From NCBI GenBank assembly GCA_963855995.1, contig OY979731.1:1885001-1949000 (forward strand): a stretch of DNA of 64,000 nucleotides. Direction: 5' to 3'. The notes beneath the pieces were generated by a model that was not told where the DNA came from, did no database searches, and worked only from the letters and a program-made list of their open reading frames with translations. The position numbers were made by a program, and so were the translations under genes. Of this stretch, positions 1-13,400 are shown one piece after another. Source of the DNA: Muricea muricata. Taxonomy: Eukaryota > Cnidaria > Anthozoa > Malacalcyonacea > Plexauridae. How positions within the stretch are numbered: the first letter of the stretch is position 1; every line of letters starts with the position of its first letter.

Positions 1-760
1 AGCTTTAATTACACAGAAAATCAATGAATGATCACTGATATCTAAAGAATAGACTCCGCTTGCTACCACGCGATGAATATTATTTGGCAAAAATGAGATC
101 TATTGTTGTTTTACTGGATTGTGTTATTCTAGTTGCCGACGTGATGAGCTGTTCAAATGAAAACGCACGCGCAAGTGTTTGTAGACGTGATTTGGCAGTT
201 GATCTCTGTTGGTAGTCGACATTGAAATCTCCCATTAGAATGACTTCGGCATTTACTTGGATTTTTGACAAATCGTTCTTGAATTTTTCAATGAAAGTTT
301 CAATGTTAAAATCTGGTGGTCTATAGGCTGAACAAATAAACAGGGACTATGTTTTAGGACGTATGATTTCAATCCAAGAGGTCTCAATATGACTGCTTTG
401 CAATTCCCCGCGCGAGCAAAACGGTAGACCATTGCGAACATAAAATGCCGTTCCCCCACCGGTTTTATCTGTACGATCATTTCGAGTTAAAGAGTAATTG
501 GGAATGATCAATTCGGCAGTCGTAGTTGAAGGTTTAAGCCATGTCTCCGATATAGCAATTACATCAAACGGATTTTTACTGATAAATAGACGCAGACTGT
601 CAATTTTTGGAAGCAAACTTCTCACATTGAGATGGCATACCTTGAGTCCCCTTGTACGACATTCTTTTACTTCAAAGTTGAAAGGTCCAGGGTTAGTTTC
701 AACATCTCCAGACAAACGTATCAATACAGCAACCAGAGAAAAGTTTATAAAGATCCTCAT
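1..760 (-). mobile_element. 5' part of a non-LTR retrotransposon: 2A peptide plus AP-endonuclease, degraded
   Basis: Read on the minus strand from an ATG at 758-760. A short hydrophobic leader is followed by a 2A-type motif (DVETNPGP, codons ending at 683), and about 19 residues later by an AP-like endonuclease typical of CR1/L2-type elements. Motifs in order: LNVRSLLPK, ISETWL, GGGTAFYVRN, SAYRPPDF, GDFNVDY, then IDLIFAK and SDHSLIF. The endonuclease would nick target DNA for target-primed reverse transcription. The copy is dead: an in-frame TAG lies at 347-349, and the SDH motif is in another frame from IDLIFAK, so there is a frameshift near 80-90. The reverse transcriptase would lie beyond position 1. 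The open frame extends upstream to 997, but the first 79 residues look like untranslated sequence. Clade assignment is inference. Confidence 0.85.
683..727 (-). other. 2A-like ribosome-skipping motif
   Basis: The codons encode VLIRLSGDVETNPGP. The C-terminal part fits the 2A consensus D-V/I-E-x-N-P-G-P exactly. In known 2A sequences the ribosome skips the Gly-Pro bond. Skipping here would detach a 25-residue leader (from the ATG at 760) from the endonuclease polyprotein. Confidence 0.85.
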
Positions 761-1000
761 TCCAATAAGTAGTTTAGTGGAGGTTGTTAAATATTTCTGT
801 TTGACCGTTGACTTACGTAATTTTGCGTTATACAGTGGTTTCGCACCAGCGAGTTCTTTGGAGATGAAAATAATTGCCACGTTGCCTGCAGTATGAATTC
901 TTGCTTCATTTTTAATTGTAACATCACCAAGAATCAAATAAATATACAGTATATTCACTAAATTGTACGAGCGTAAAAATCCGCGGCCAACCGCCATTGC

Positions 1001-2630
1001 GGCGCGGGCTTTCTATTTCTAATTGCTTATCTAATCTGATTGTAGAAAAAATATGTTAGAGAATGTATTTTTAAATGTTAACATTTCGATTAATGTCATC
1101 ATGTGAACAAAGATTTTAAATGGAAAGCTCGGAATATTGTGATAGTAATTAGTATATGTACATGTATTTCCTTTAATAACTAAGTATTCACATTAAAAAC
1201 GTTTAAACAAATACCTTGTGTGTTCGATGCATCTCGCAAAGACGTTCCACGGCCTTCAAAAGAGGCGAACGAAGTTCGCTTATTTTATCGGCCGCCATCT
1301 TGTATAATCGTTATCATAATTAATTTGTATAATTCCGCATAATAATTTGCATAATCTCGGTTGCTAGGGCAAAAAGTTCAGCTATCGGGGGTATAACGGG
1401 TGGAATTGATTAACCGTTCTCTACCGTACTGAGTGAAAATTGGTGAATGGTTGAGCCCGCGCAGACGGTTCGAGATTGGATTGCGGTTGGAAGTTGGAAA
1501 TCGTAAATTACGATGTCCAATGATGAAAAGTAGGAAGTTGAATAGAGCGATCTGAAATGTTCAATTCTGGAAAAATGAAAAGAAATCCAAGAATCGTAAA
1601 CTTTACAATGTTCGATTATGAACAGGAATTGAATGTTGAATGTTGAAATGCAAACTTACACGTATATTGGAAGTACAATTGATTCAAGATTCACATTATG
1701 TGTTCTACACACAGTCTTGTCGTCCAAAGGACCCACGAATAGTCCACGGGTTTCGATATTTTATTTTTTTTTTATTTAGCTTAGCAATTGGGGCAGGGTC
1801 ACCACAACAGCGTGAGCCAATTACTGTGGGCCCGTATTACCTATCCCACCCTGTCGACTAGTTGTTTTGTTGTCTTGTCGTTGATTGTAAGACAGCGAAC
1901 TCATGAAAGTAAATTAAAGGTTGTGTTTATATTTTATTCACACTTACCGAGCTCCAGAAAAGGACAAGACGTTGGGGCTTTGTGCCACTTGCTTAGCGTT
2001 GCGATTGGTAACAGAATTCTAACCTACAATGCCCAACCTAACAAAAAACCTTTGATCGCGAGTGAACCAAAATATATCCAGGTTTTCCCAGCTCAAAGCG
2101 TCAGGAGGCCCTTGCAAAAGCATTGAGCAATATCAAAAACGAAACTGTGGCATCTGTGGATAGTGTAGGTAAGGTACAGCCCAAGTCTCGGGAAGTCAAT
2201 TGTACTGGTGCTGTTGAAGCCACTCATCTATAATCTGGTCATGCCGTTGTTTTGTATAAAGTAAGTATTTATTTAATGATCAATTTGAACTCGTCTCTAT
2301 TTGGATCAGTAAGATTTCGTTGTTTTTTTTGTCTATATTTCACTCAGTTCATTTCAGGATTATGTGATTTTTGAAAGGTGAAGTCTTACTGGAGTCCAAA
2401 CATCACTCCTTCAATGGCGGAGGTAGGAAATATTGGTGTATTTAATCATCCTGTGTAGTAATCTTTGTCCCGGTTCAACACGACATATTGAATTTTCTAT
2501 TGATAACACCAATGAAATTTAAATGTTTTAGATTGGGCTAAAGAAATAAATGACGTTTCAGATTGTGAAATATGCTAATTTTGCACGTGGCGTGACGAAG
2601 ATCCGATGTACTCGTTGTTCTTCCTGTGGT
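1001..2630. other. No recognisable gene
   Basis: AT-rich sequence with short open frames only (for example 1640-1861 and 1788-2126) that show no family resemblance. An ATGGCGGAG followed by GTAGG near 2414 could be a tiny first exon, but nothing supports it further. Confidence 0.5.
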
Positions 2631-2635
2631 CAGAG

Positions 2636-2854
2636 ATGGCGGACAATAACATCATTTTACAAAGCATCTCGAGTGATTTTGCTGCTATTCTGGCCGGAAA
2701 AGGTAAGCAGGGTAGATAGTTTTGTTTTGGTATTGCAGATTTGTTATATTTATTTCATATTTACGTTTATTTGGTTATGTATTTAGAGTTATATGGGTTG
2801 TTCAACATGAAGCGAAGTCATGATTGATTTACTGAGAATGGAGAAGTTTTATTG
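2636..2854 (+). CDS. Possible two-exon 5' end of an unknown gene
   Basis: Exon 1 (2636-2702) starts ATGGCGGAC and reads MADNNIILQSISSDFAAILA-GK, ending at AAAAG|GTAAGC. The first acceptor downstream (TTATGTATTTAG, exon 2787-2854) completes the split codon as Glu and continues ELYGLFNMKRSHD to a TGA at 2825-2827. The same frame then stays open (FTENGEVLL) to a second good donor, TTG|GTATGT. Either this is a 35-residue peptide, or the TGA is a nonsense change in a longer decayed gene. No later exon was found and no family is recognised. Confidence 0.35.
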
Positions 2855-2859
2855 GTATG

Positions 2860-4105
2860 TATACATTTGGTTAAAATATAATAGTGTTAAAAATAGATAG
2901 TTGGGCATATTTTGATTTGGGGCATAATATGGCAGAGGATGTGAATTTAGAGCACATGTGCTTCAAGTTTATTTTATGCTTCATACTGCCTTTCAAATAT
3001 GTGCTGGACCTGGGAAAGATGTAGATATTGTTAGGTTTACAAAAATGGTTACTGTAATGGGCAAAATGGCTGTAAATGTTTGATAGAAATATCGATAGGC
3101 CATTGCTTCCAGGAGGGGGGTCATGGTACCCTATATACCCGAAATTATGCTGCTAATTTAAAAAAATACCAGGGGTTAGGGTAGGGACCCTTTTTCATTT
3201 TACGACAAAAGCTTGTTAATTTATTTTTGCCTAAAGGTGACAAACAAAGCAAATATTGGTTGAAATTATGAGAGCAAATTGGCCAAATTAAAAATAATGA
3301 CAAATGATTTGAAATGACAACAGGGGCACATGCATTGACTAAAGAGATAACAAATTTTAGAATGAAATATCACAACATTAGGACTCCTCCAACAGTGTCT
3401 CTGTACAAAGCGAAACTTTGAAATATTAAAATTTCTTTTTATATGATTGTTAATTTCCAGTCTTTGAGATGTCTGCCTCTTTTTTGTACAGTAGAGCAGT
3501 GCCATATATTCAATTATTAGCTATTTGTAGGTGTAGCAATGTCTTTTTCGGCAATTTGAAATGCCCGCCTGAAACACTAACAACAAAATATTTATTTGGA
3601 GATATTGTGCGAAAGTAATTTGAAAAAGTTCTGATTTGATTAGACTTGCAGTAACGTGGGTTTTTTTTAAATGTGATATTTTAGATGCAAATCACATGTA
3701 AGATGTTTGTTCAAAGACATGGTTTGTCTTGGGGATGAGTGATGACTGCAGGTATTATGCTTATTTTGTTTGGATATAGATGTACTGTAGCTGTATAGTA
3801 GGATGTGCTTGGGGAAAATGATTTAGATTGGGCAAGAAATGAATTAAAGGGTTAATGGCAACAAAAAAGTCTGTTTATTGCTCAGCTTTTAAAATAACTA
3901 AGAAAGCCTTTTGTTACTGTTTCATATGTGGCTTGATTTTTGAGATATTTGGACTCAAACATGCTAGCTGTCTGCCATCTTGCATATATTCTTGATCTCA
4001 TTACATGATGTCACTAGTGGATAACCCTTGCAAAATCACTCGTAATAGAGTAAGAAACAATAGCTGGCCGAAATGTTGTTACTCATTAGATGATATCAAA
4101 TAGCA
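2860..4105. other. No recognisable gene
   Basis: AT-rich sequence. The open frame at 3266-3505 has no domain signature and low-complexity composition. No repeat structure was noticed. Confidence 0.5.
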
Positions 4106-4109
4106 ACTA

Positions 4110-5060
4110 GAAACAAGTTTCTGATTTGTCGTGATCATTGCTTGTTTGATCCTGTTTGTGATCAGATAGATGCGTATTAGCCATGAGCATTGGGATTGAT
4201 TGTTTAGGTACATATTAGTCATGTGCATGCATAAGCATGGGAATAAGCATAAGTATGTATTAGTTATGGGTTGGGGAGAGAATAATATTAGTGACCAAAA
4301 CATAAATTGATTACCTAGTTATGAGCATGGGGGTCGATCAGTTACGCATTGTGCGTGTATAAAAGAAGCATTGGGATATGTGTATGGATGAAAGAAGTAT
4401 AATGGGCGTGTACATGTACATAAGTATATTATTGGGGATGTACGTGTGCATATACACATAAAGTATATTATTGAGCGTGTACATGTGCATAGGCATAAGC
4501 ATAAGAAGTATATTATTGAGGATGTGCTTGGGCATAAGCAGTATATCGGGCCTGTACATGTAAATACGGAGTATATTATTTAGCATGTACATAAGAAGTA
4601 TATTTCTGCATCTCGGCCAGGATGAAATTTCTTGTGGTCTCTTGCCAACAGGTTTTTTGTTGATATTTCAAATTTAATTTTAGAAAGATGACTAACATAA
4701 GAAAGCTCAAAAAAAACTAGATATAAGTCATTTAAATAGTCTTATATGTAGTTTTTTACAAGCTTTCTGATCATCCAGGGTTTTTTTCTAAAATTGAACT
4801 TAAAATATCACTTTTTGACAGTAATACAGTTTTGTAGTAATACTAACCGAAAACATGTTGGCAAGAGCCCACAAGAAATTTGAACGTGGTCGACATGCAG
4901 AAACATACTTACTAACCTTAAAGGAACAAGATAAAAGCATGCTTTTTTTACCTCTAGCTACCGGACTAATAAAAACGAGCATGGGGATTGATTAGGTATG
5001 TATTAGTTATGAGCATGGGGATTGATTAGCTACATATTAGTCATGTGCATACATGAGGGA
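4110..5060. repeat. Diverged tandem repeat interrupted by a fold-back element
   Basis: Imperfect units of about 50 bp containing GAGCATGGGGATTGATTAGG and TATTAGTCATGTGCAT occur at about 4120-4330 and again at 4977-5050. Between 4380 and 4600 lies a related run with ATAAGAAGTATATTATTG and GTACATGTGCATA. The 5' edge grades into the large satellite starting near 5060. Confidence 0.6.
4624..4882. mobile_element. Fold-back (MITE-like) element
   Basis: The ends are inverted copies: GAAATTTCTTGTGG...CTCTTGCCAACA on the left and TGTTGGCAAGAG...CCACAAGAAATTT on the right. A second, inner inverted repeat (GAAAGCTCAAAAAAAACTA against TAGTTTTTTACAAGCTTTC) makes a nested hairpin. No coding capacity. It sits inside the 50-bp tandem repeat. 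Confidence 0.75.
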
Positions 5061-8000
5061 GCACTACAATACATGCATACATACATGCATGGACACGAGG
5101 CTGAACTAGAATACATACATGTGAATGGACACATAGGGCTGCACCGCATACATACATACCTGTGCATGGACATGAAGGCAAACTACAAGGCATATATACC
5201 TACATGGGCATCGACAATAAGGCCGCACTACAATGCATGCATATATAGATGCATACCTGTGCATGGACAATAAGGTTGCACTACAAGGCATATATACATA
5301 CATGGGCATCGACAATAAGGCCGCACTGCAATGCATGGATAGATAGATATATACATACATGGACATCGAGAATAAGGCTGCACTACAATGCATGCATACA
5401 TATATACCTACATGGGCATCGACAATAAAGCTGCAGTACAATGCATACATACATAGATACATACCTGTGCATGGACAATAAGGTTGCACTACAATATATA
5501 CCTACATGGGCATCGACGATAAGGCTGCACTACAATGCATGCGTACATAGATACATACCTGTGCATTGACAATAAGGTTGCATTACAATACATACATACA
5601 TGTGCATGGATATGAAGCCAAATTAGAAGGGATACATACATACAAGGATGAACTAGAATGAATGCATGCATGCATGCGCATGGACATGAAGCCAAACTAC
5701 AAGGCATATATACATACATGGGCATCGACAATAAGGCCGCACTACAATGCATGCATAGATAAATATATACATACATGGACATCGAGAATAAGGCCGCACT
5801 ACAAGGCATGCATACATACATACATGTGTATGGAGATGAAGTCAAACTACAAGGCATATATACATACCTACATGGGCATCGACAATAAGGCTGCAGTACA
5901 ATGCATGCATACATAGATACATACCTGTGCATGGACAATAAGGTTGCACTACAATACATAGCTACATGTGCATGGACATGAAGCCAAACTACAAGGCATA
6001 TATATATACCTACATGGGCATCGACGATAAGGCTGCACTACAATGCATGCGTACATAGATACATACCTGTGCATGGAGAATAAGGTTGCACTACAATACA
6101 TACGTACATGTGCATGGACATGGACAATAAGGCTGCACTACAAGGCATATATACATACATACATGGGCATCGACGATAAGGCTGCACTACAATGCATGCG
6201 TACATAGATACCTACATGTGCATGGACATGAAGCCAAACTACAAGGCATATATACATACATGCATGGGCATCGACAATAAGGCTGCACTACAATGCATGC
6301 ATATATAGATACATACATACCTGTGCATGGACATGAAGCCAAACTACAAGGCATATATACATACATACATGGGCATCGACAATAAGGCTGCACTACAATG
6401 CATGCATACATAGATACATACCTGTGCATTGACAATAAGGTTGCATTACAATACATACATATAAACATGTGCATGGATATGAAGCCAAATTACAAGGGAT
6501 ACATACATACAAGGATGAACTAGAATGAATGCATGCATGCATGCGCATGGATAATAAGGTTGCACTACAATACATACCTACATGCGTATGGACATGAAGC
6601 CAAACTACAAGGCATATATACCTACATGGGCATCGACAATAAGGCTGTACTACAATGCATACATACATACATAGGCATCGACAATAAGGCTGCACTACAA
6701 TACATACATACCTGTGCATGGACATGAAGCCAAACTACAAGGCATATATACATACCTACATGGGCATCGACAATAAGGCTGCACAGATAGATATATACCT
6801 GTGCATGGACAATAACGTTGCACTACAATACATACATACATGTGCATGGACATGAAGCCAAACTACAAGGCATATATACATACCTACATGGGCATCGACA
6901 ATAAGGCTGCTCTACAATGCATGCATAGATAGATACATACCTGTGCATGGACAATAAGGTTGCACTACAATACATACATACATGTGCATGGACATGAAGC
7001 CAAACTACAAGGCATATATACATACATACATGGGCGTCGAGAATAAGGTTGCATTAGAATACATACTTACATGTGCATGGACATGAAGCCAAACTACAAG
7101 GCATGTATACCTGTGCATGGACAATAAGGGTGCACTACAATACATATATACATGTGCATGGACATGAAGCCAAACTACAAGGCATATATACATACATACA
7201 TGGGCATCGACGATAAGGCCGCACTACGATGCATGCATAGATAGATACATACCTGTGCATGGACATGAAGCCAAACTACAAGGCATATATACCTACATGG
7301 GCATCGACGATAAGGCCGCACTACAATGCATGTATAGCTGTGCATGGACAATAAGGTTGCACTACAATAGATACATACATGTGCATGCAGATGAAGCCAA
7401 ACTACAAGGCATATATACATACCTACATGGGCATCGACGATAAGGCCGCACTACAATACATACATACATGTGCATGGACATGAAGCCAAACTACAAGGCA
7501 TATAGACATACCTACATGGGCATCGACAATAAGGCTGCACTACAATGCATGGACATGAAGCCAAACTAGAAGGCATATATACATACCTACATGGGCATCG
7601 ACAATAAGGCTGCACTACAATACATATATACATGTGCATGGACATGAAGCCAAACTACAAGGCATATATACATACATGGGCATCGACGATAAGGCTGCAC
7701 TACAATGCGTGTATAGCTGTGCATGGACAATAAGGTTGCACTACAATACATACATACCTACATGGGCATCGACGATAAGGCCGCACTACAATGCATGTAT
7801 ACCTGTGCATGGACATGAAGCCAAACTACAAGGCATATATACATACCTACATGGGCATCGACAATAAGGCTGCACTACAATACATACATACATGTGCATG
7901 GACATGAAGCCAAACTACAAGGCATATATACATATCTACATGGGCATCGACAATAAGGCTGCACTACAATGCATGTATACCTGTGCATGGACATGAAGCC

Positions 8001-10241
8001 AAACTACAAGGCATGTATAGCTGTGCATGGACAATAAGGTTGCACTACAATACATACATACATGTGCATGGACATGAAGCCAAACTACAAGGCATATATA
8101 CATACATACATGGGCATCGACGATAAGGCCGCACTACAATGCATACATACATGTGCATGCACATGAAGGCAAACTACAAGGCATATATACATACCTACAT
8201 GGGCATCGACAATAAGGTTGCATTAGAATACATATATACATGTGCATGGACATGAAGCCAAACTACAAGGCATATATGGATACCTACATGGGCATCGACA
8301 ATAAGGCTGCACTACAATGCATGCATAGATAGATACATACCTGTGCATGCACTACAATACATATATACATGTGCATGGACATGAAGCCAAACTACAAGGC
8401 ATATATACATACTTACATGGGCATCGATGATAAGGCCGCACTACAATGCATGTATACCTGTGCATGGACATGAAGTTAAACTACAAGGCATATATGGATA
8501 CCTACATGGGCATCGACAATAAGGGTGCACTACAATGCATGTATACCTGTGCATGGAGATGAAGCCAAACTAAAAGGCATATATACATAGATACATGGGC
8601 ATCGACGATAAGGCCGCACTACAATGCATACATAAATGTGCATGGACATGAAGGCAAACTACAAGGCATATATACATACGTACATGGGCATCGACAATAA
8701 GGCTGCTCTACAATGCATATATACATAGATACATGGGCATCGACGATAAGGCCGCACTACAATGCATGTATACCTGTGCATGGACAATAAGGCTGCTCTA
8801 CAATGCATAGATAGATACATACCTGTGCATGGACATGAAGCCAAACTACAGGGCATATATACATACATACATGGGTATCGACGATAAGGCCGCACTACAA
8901 TGCATGTATACCTGTGCATGGACAATAAGGTTGCACTACAATACATACATACATGTGCATGGACATGAAGCCAAACTACAAGGCATATATACATACATAC
9001 ATGGGCATCGGCGATAAGGCTGCACTACAATGCATGCGTAGATAGATACATACATGTGCATGGAGATGAAGGCAAACTACAAGGCATATATACATACATA
9101 CATGGGCATCGACGATAAGGCTGCACTACAATGCATGCGTAGATAGATACATACCTGTGCATGGACAATAAGGTTGCACTACAATAGATACATACCTGTG
9201 CATGGACATGAAGCCAAACTACAAGGCATATATGGATACCTACATGGGCATCGACAATAAGGCTGCACTACAATGCATGCATAGATAGATACATACATAC
9301 ATGGGCATCGATGATAAGGCCGCACTACAATGCATGTATACCTGTGCATGGACATGAAGCCAAACTACAAGGCATATATGGATACCTACATGGGCATCGA
9401 CAATAAGGCTGCTCTACAATGCATATAATACATAGATACATGGGCATCGATGATAAGGCCGCCCTACAATGCATGTATACCTGTGCATGCACTACAATAC
9501 ATATATACATGGGCATTGACAATAAGGCTGCACTACAATGCATGTATACCTGTGCATGGAGATGAAGCCAAACTACAAGGCATATATACACACCAACATG
9601 GGCATCGACAATAAGGCTGCACTACAATGCATGTATACACCCTGTGCATGGAGATGAAGCCAAACTACAAGGCATATATACATACCTACATGGGCATGGA
9701 CAATAAGGTTGCACTACAACGCATGTATACCTGTGCATGGGCATGAAGCCAAACTACAAGGCATATATACATACTTACATGGGCATCGATGATAAGGCCG
9801 CACTACAATGCATGTATACCTGTGCATGGACAATAAGGTTGCACTACAGTACATACATTACAGGTGCATGGACATGAAGCCAAACTACAAGGCATATATA
9901 CATACCTACATGGGTATCGACGATAAGGCCGCACTACAATGCATGTATACCTGTGCATGGACATGAAGCCAAACTACAAGGCATATATACATACCTACAT
10001 GGCATCGACAATAAGGCTGCACTACAGTGTGTGTATAGATATATACATACCTGTGCATGGACATGAAGCCAAACTACAAGGCATATATACATACCTACAT
10101 GGGCATTGACAATAAGGCTGCACTACAATGCATGTATACCTGTGCATGGACAATAAGGTTGCACTACAGTACATACATACATGTGCATGGACATGAAGCC
10201 AAACTACAAGGCATATATGGATACCTACATGGGCATTCGAC
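5060..10241. repeat. Compound satellite array, about 5.2 kb
   Basis: Tandem, related subunits of roughly 42-48 bp. One type carries GGACATGAAGCCAAACTACA then AGGCATATATACATAC. A second carries GGGCATCGACAATAAGGC then TGCACTACAATGCATG. A third carries GGACAATAAGGTTGCACTAC. They alternate to give about 90-bp dimers in varying order. All open frames here (up to 156 codons) are products of repeat periodicity. The right end is cut by an assembly gap. Confidence 0.95.
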
Positions 10242-10441
10242 NNNNNNNNNNNNNNNNNNNNNNNNNNNNNNNNNNNNNNNNNNNNNNNNNNNNNNNNNNN
10301 NNNNNNNNNNNNNNNNNNNNNNNNNNNNNNNNNNNNNNNNNNNNNNNNNNNNNNNNNNNNNNNNNNNNNNNNNNNNNNNNNNNNNNNNNNNNNNNNNNNN
10401 NNNNNNNNNNNNNNNNNNNNNNNNNNNNNNNNNNNNNNNNN
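10242..10441. other. Assembly gap (200 N)
   Basis: A run of exactly 200 N separates two unrelated satellites. A round number usually marks a scaffold gap of unknown real size, so the satellite boundary itself is not seen. Confidence 0.98.
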
Positions 10442-13400
10442 AAAGTGTGTAACAGTGTGTAAAAGTTATTGAATTAGCTGTATATGAGTACATAAAAGTA
10501 TAAGTATATATGAGTACGTAAAAGTATAAGTATATATGAGTACATAAAAGTATAAGTATATATGAGTACATAAAAGTATAAGTATATATGAGTACATAAA
10601 AGTATAAGTATATATGAGTACATAAAAGTATAAGTATATATGAGTGCATAAAAGTATAAGTATATATGAGTGCATAAAAGTATAAGTATATATGAGTGCA
10701 TAAAAGTATATATATGAGTACATAAAAGTATAAGAATATATGAGAATATATGAGTACATAAAAGTATAAGAATATATGAGTACATAAAAGTATAAGAATA
10801 TATGAGAATATATGAGTACATAAAAGTATAAGAATATATGAGTACATAAAAGTATAACAATATATGAGTACATAAAAGTATAAGAATATATGAGTACATA
10901 AAAGTATAACAATATATGAGAATATATGAGTACATAAAAGTATAAGAATATATGAGTACATAAAAGTATAAGAATATATGAGTACATAAAAGTATAAGAA
11001 TATATGAGTACATATAAGTGTAAAAGTGTGTAAAAGTGTGTAAAAGTGTGTAAAAGTGTGTAAAAGTGTGTAAAAGTGTGTAAAAGTGTGTAAAAGTGTG
11101 TAAAAGTTATTGAATTAGCTGTATATGAGTACATAAAAGTATAAGTATATATGAGTACGTAAAAGTATAAGTATATATGAGTACATAAAAGTATAAGTAT
11201 ATATGAGTACATAAAAGTATAAGTATATATGAGTACATAAAAGTATAAGTATATATGAGTACATAAAAGTATAAGTATATATGAGTACATAAAAGTATAA
11301 GTATATATGAGTACATAAAAGTATAAGTATATATGAGTACATAAAAGTATAAGTATATATGAGTGCATAAAGGTATAAGTATATATGAGTGCATAAAAGT
11401 ATAAGTATATATGAGTGCGTAAAAGTATAAGTATATATGAGTGCATAAAAGTATAAGTATATATGAGTGCATAAAAGTATGAGTTTATATGAGTGCATAA
11501 AAGTATAAGAATATATGAGTGCATAAAAGTATAAGAATATATGAGTACATAAAAGTATAAGAATATATGAGTACATAAAAGTATAAGAATATATGAGTAC
11601 ATAAAAGTATGAGAATATATGAGTACATAAAAGTATAAGAATATATGAGAATATATGAGTACATAAAAGTATAAGAATATATGAGTACATAAAAGTATAA
11701 CAATATATGAGAATATATGAGTACATAAAAGTATAAGAATATATGAGAATATATGAGTACATAAAAGTATAAGAATATATGAGTACATAAAAGTATAAGA
11801 ATATATGAGTACATAAAAGTATAAGAATATATGAGAATATATGAGTACATAAAAGTATAAGAATATATGAGTACATAAAAGTATAAGAATATATGAGAAT
11901 ATATGAGTACATAAAAGTATAAGAATATATGAGTACATAAAAGTATAAGAATATATGAGTACATAAAAGTATAAGAATATATGAGAATATATGAGTACAT
12001 AAAAGTATAAGAATATATGAGTACATAAAAGTATAAGAATATATGAGTACATAAAAGTATAACAATATATGAGAATATATGAGTACATAAAAGTATAAGA
12101 ATATATGAGTACATAAAAGTATAAGAATATATGAGTACATAAAAGTATAACAATATATGAGAATATATGAGTACATAAAAGTATAAGAATATATGAGTAC
12201 ATAAAAGTATAAGAATATATGAGTACATAAAAGTATAAGAATATATGAGTACATAAAAGTATAACAATATATGAGAATATATGAGTACATAAAAGTATAA
12301 GAATATATGAGTACATAAAAGTATAAGAATATATGAGTACATAAAAGTATAAGAATATATGAGTACATAAAAGTATAAGAATATATGAGTACATATAAGT
12401 GTAAAAGTGTGTAAAAGTGTGTAAAAGTGTGTAAAAGTGTGTAAAAGTGTGTAAAAGTGTGTAAAAGTGTGTAAAAGTGTGTAAAAGTGTGTAAAAGTGT
12501 GTAAAAGTGTGTAAAAGTGTGTAAAAGTGTGTAAAAGTGTGTAAAAGTGTGTAAAAGTGTGTAAAAGTGTGTAAAAGTTATTGAATTAGCTGTATATGAG
12601 TACATAAAAGTATAAGTATATATGAGTACGTAAAAGTATAAGTATATATGAGTACGTAAAAGTATAAGTATATATGAGTACGTAAAAGTATAAGTATATA
12701 TGAGTACATAAAAGTATAAGTATATATGAGTACATAAAAGTATAAGTATATATGAGTACATAAAAGTATAAGTATATATGAGTACATAAAAGTATAAGTA
12801 TATATGAGTGCATAAAAGTATAAGTATATATGAGTGCATAAAAGTATAAGTATATATGAGTGCATAAAAGTATAAGTATATATGAGTGCGTAAAAGTATA
12901 AGTATATATGAGTGCATAAAAGTATAAGTATATATGAGTGCATAAAAGTATGAGTATATATGAGTGCATAAAAGTATGAGTTTATATGAGTGCATAAAAG
13001 TATAAGAATATATGAGTACATAAAAGTATAAGAATATATGAGTACATAAAAGTATAAGAATATATGAGTACATAAAAGTATAAGAATATATGAGTACATA
13101 AAAGTATGAGAATATATGAGTACGTAAAAGTATAAGAATATATGAGTACATAAAAGTATAAGAATATATGAGAATATATGAGTACATAAAAGTATAAGAA
13201 TATATGAGAATATATGAGTACATAAAAGTATAAGAATATATGAGTACATAAAAGTATAAGAATATATGAGTACATAAAAGTATAACAATATATGAGTACA
13301 TATGAGTACATAAAAGTATAAGAATATATGAGAATATATGAGTACATAAAAGTATAAGAATATATGAGTACATAAAAGTATAAGAATATATGAGTACATA

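Noticed and set aside
498-896. 132-codon plus-strand frame
   Set aside because: Antisense shadow of the endonuclease ORF.
347-997. Full 216-codon frame as the retrotransposon N-terminus
   Set aside because: Residues 1-79 are low in protein character; the Met at 760 directly before the leader and 2A is a better start.
5106-9591. Cys/Met-rich minus frames (for example CRCPCRYVYMPCS-type)
   Set aside because: Periodicity of the compound satellite; no splice or start context.
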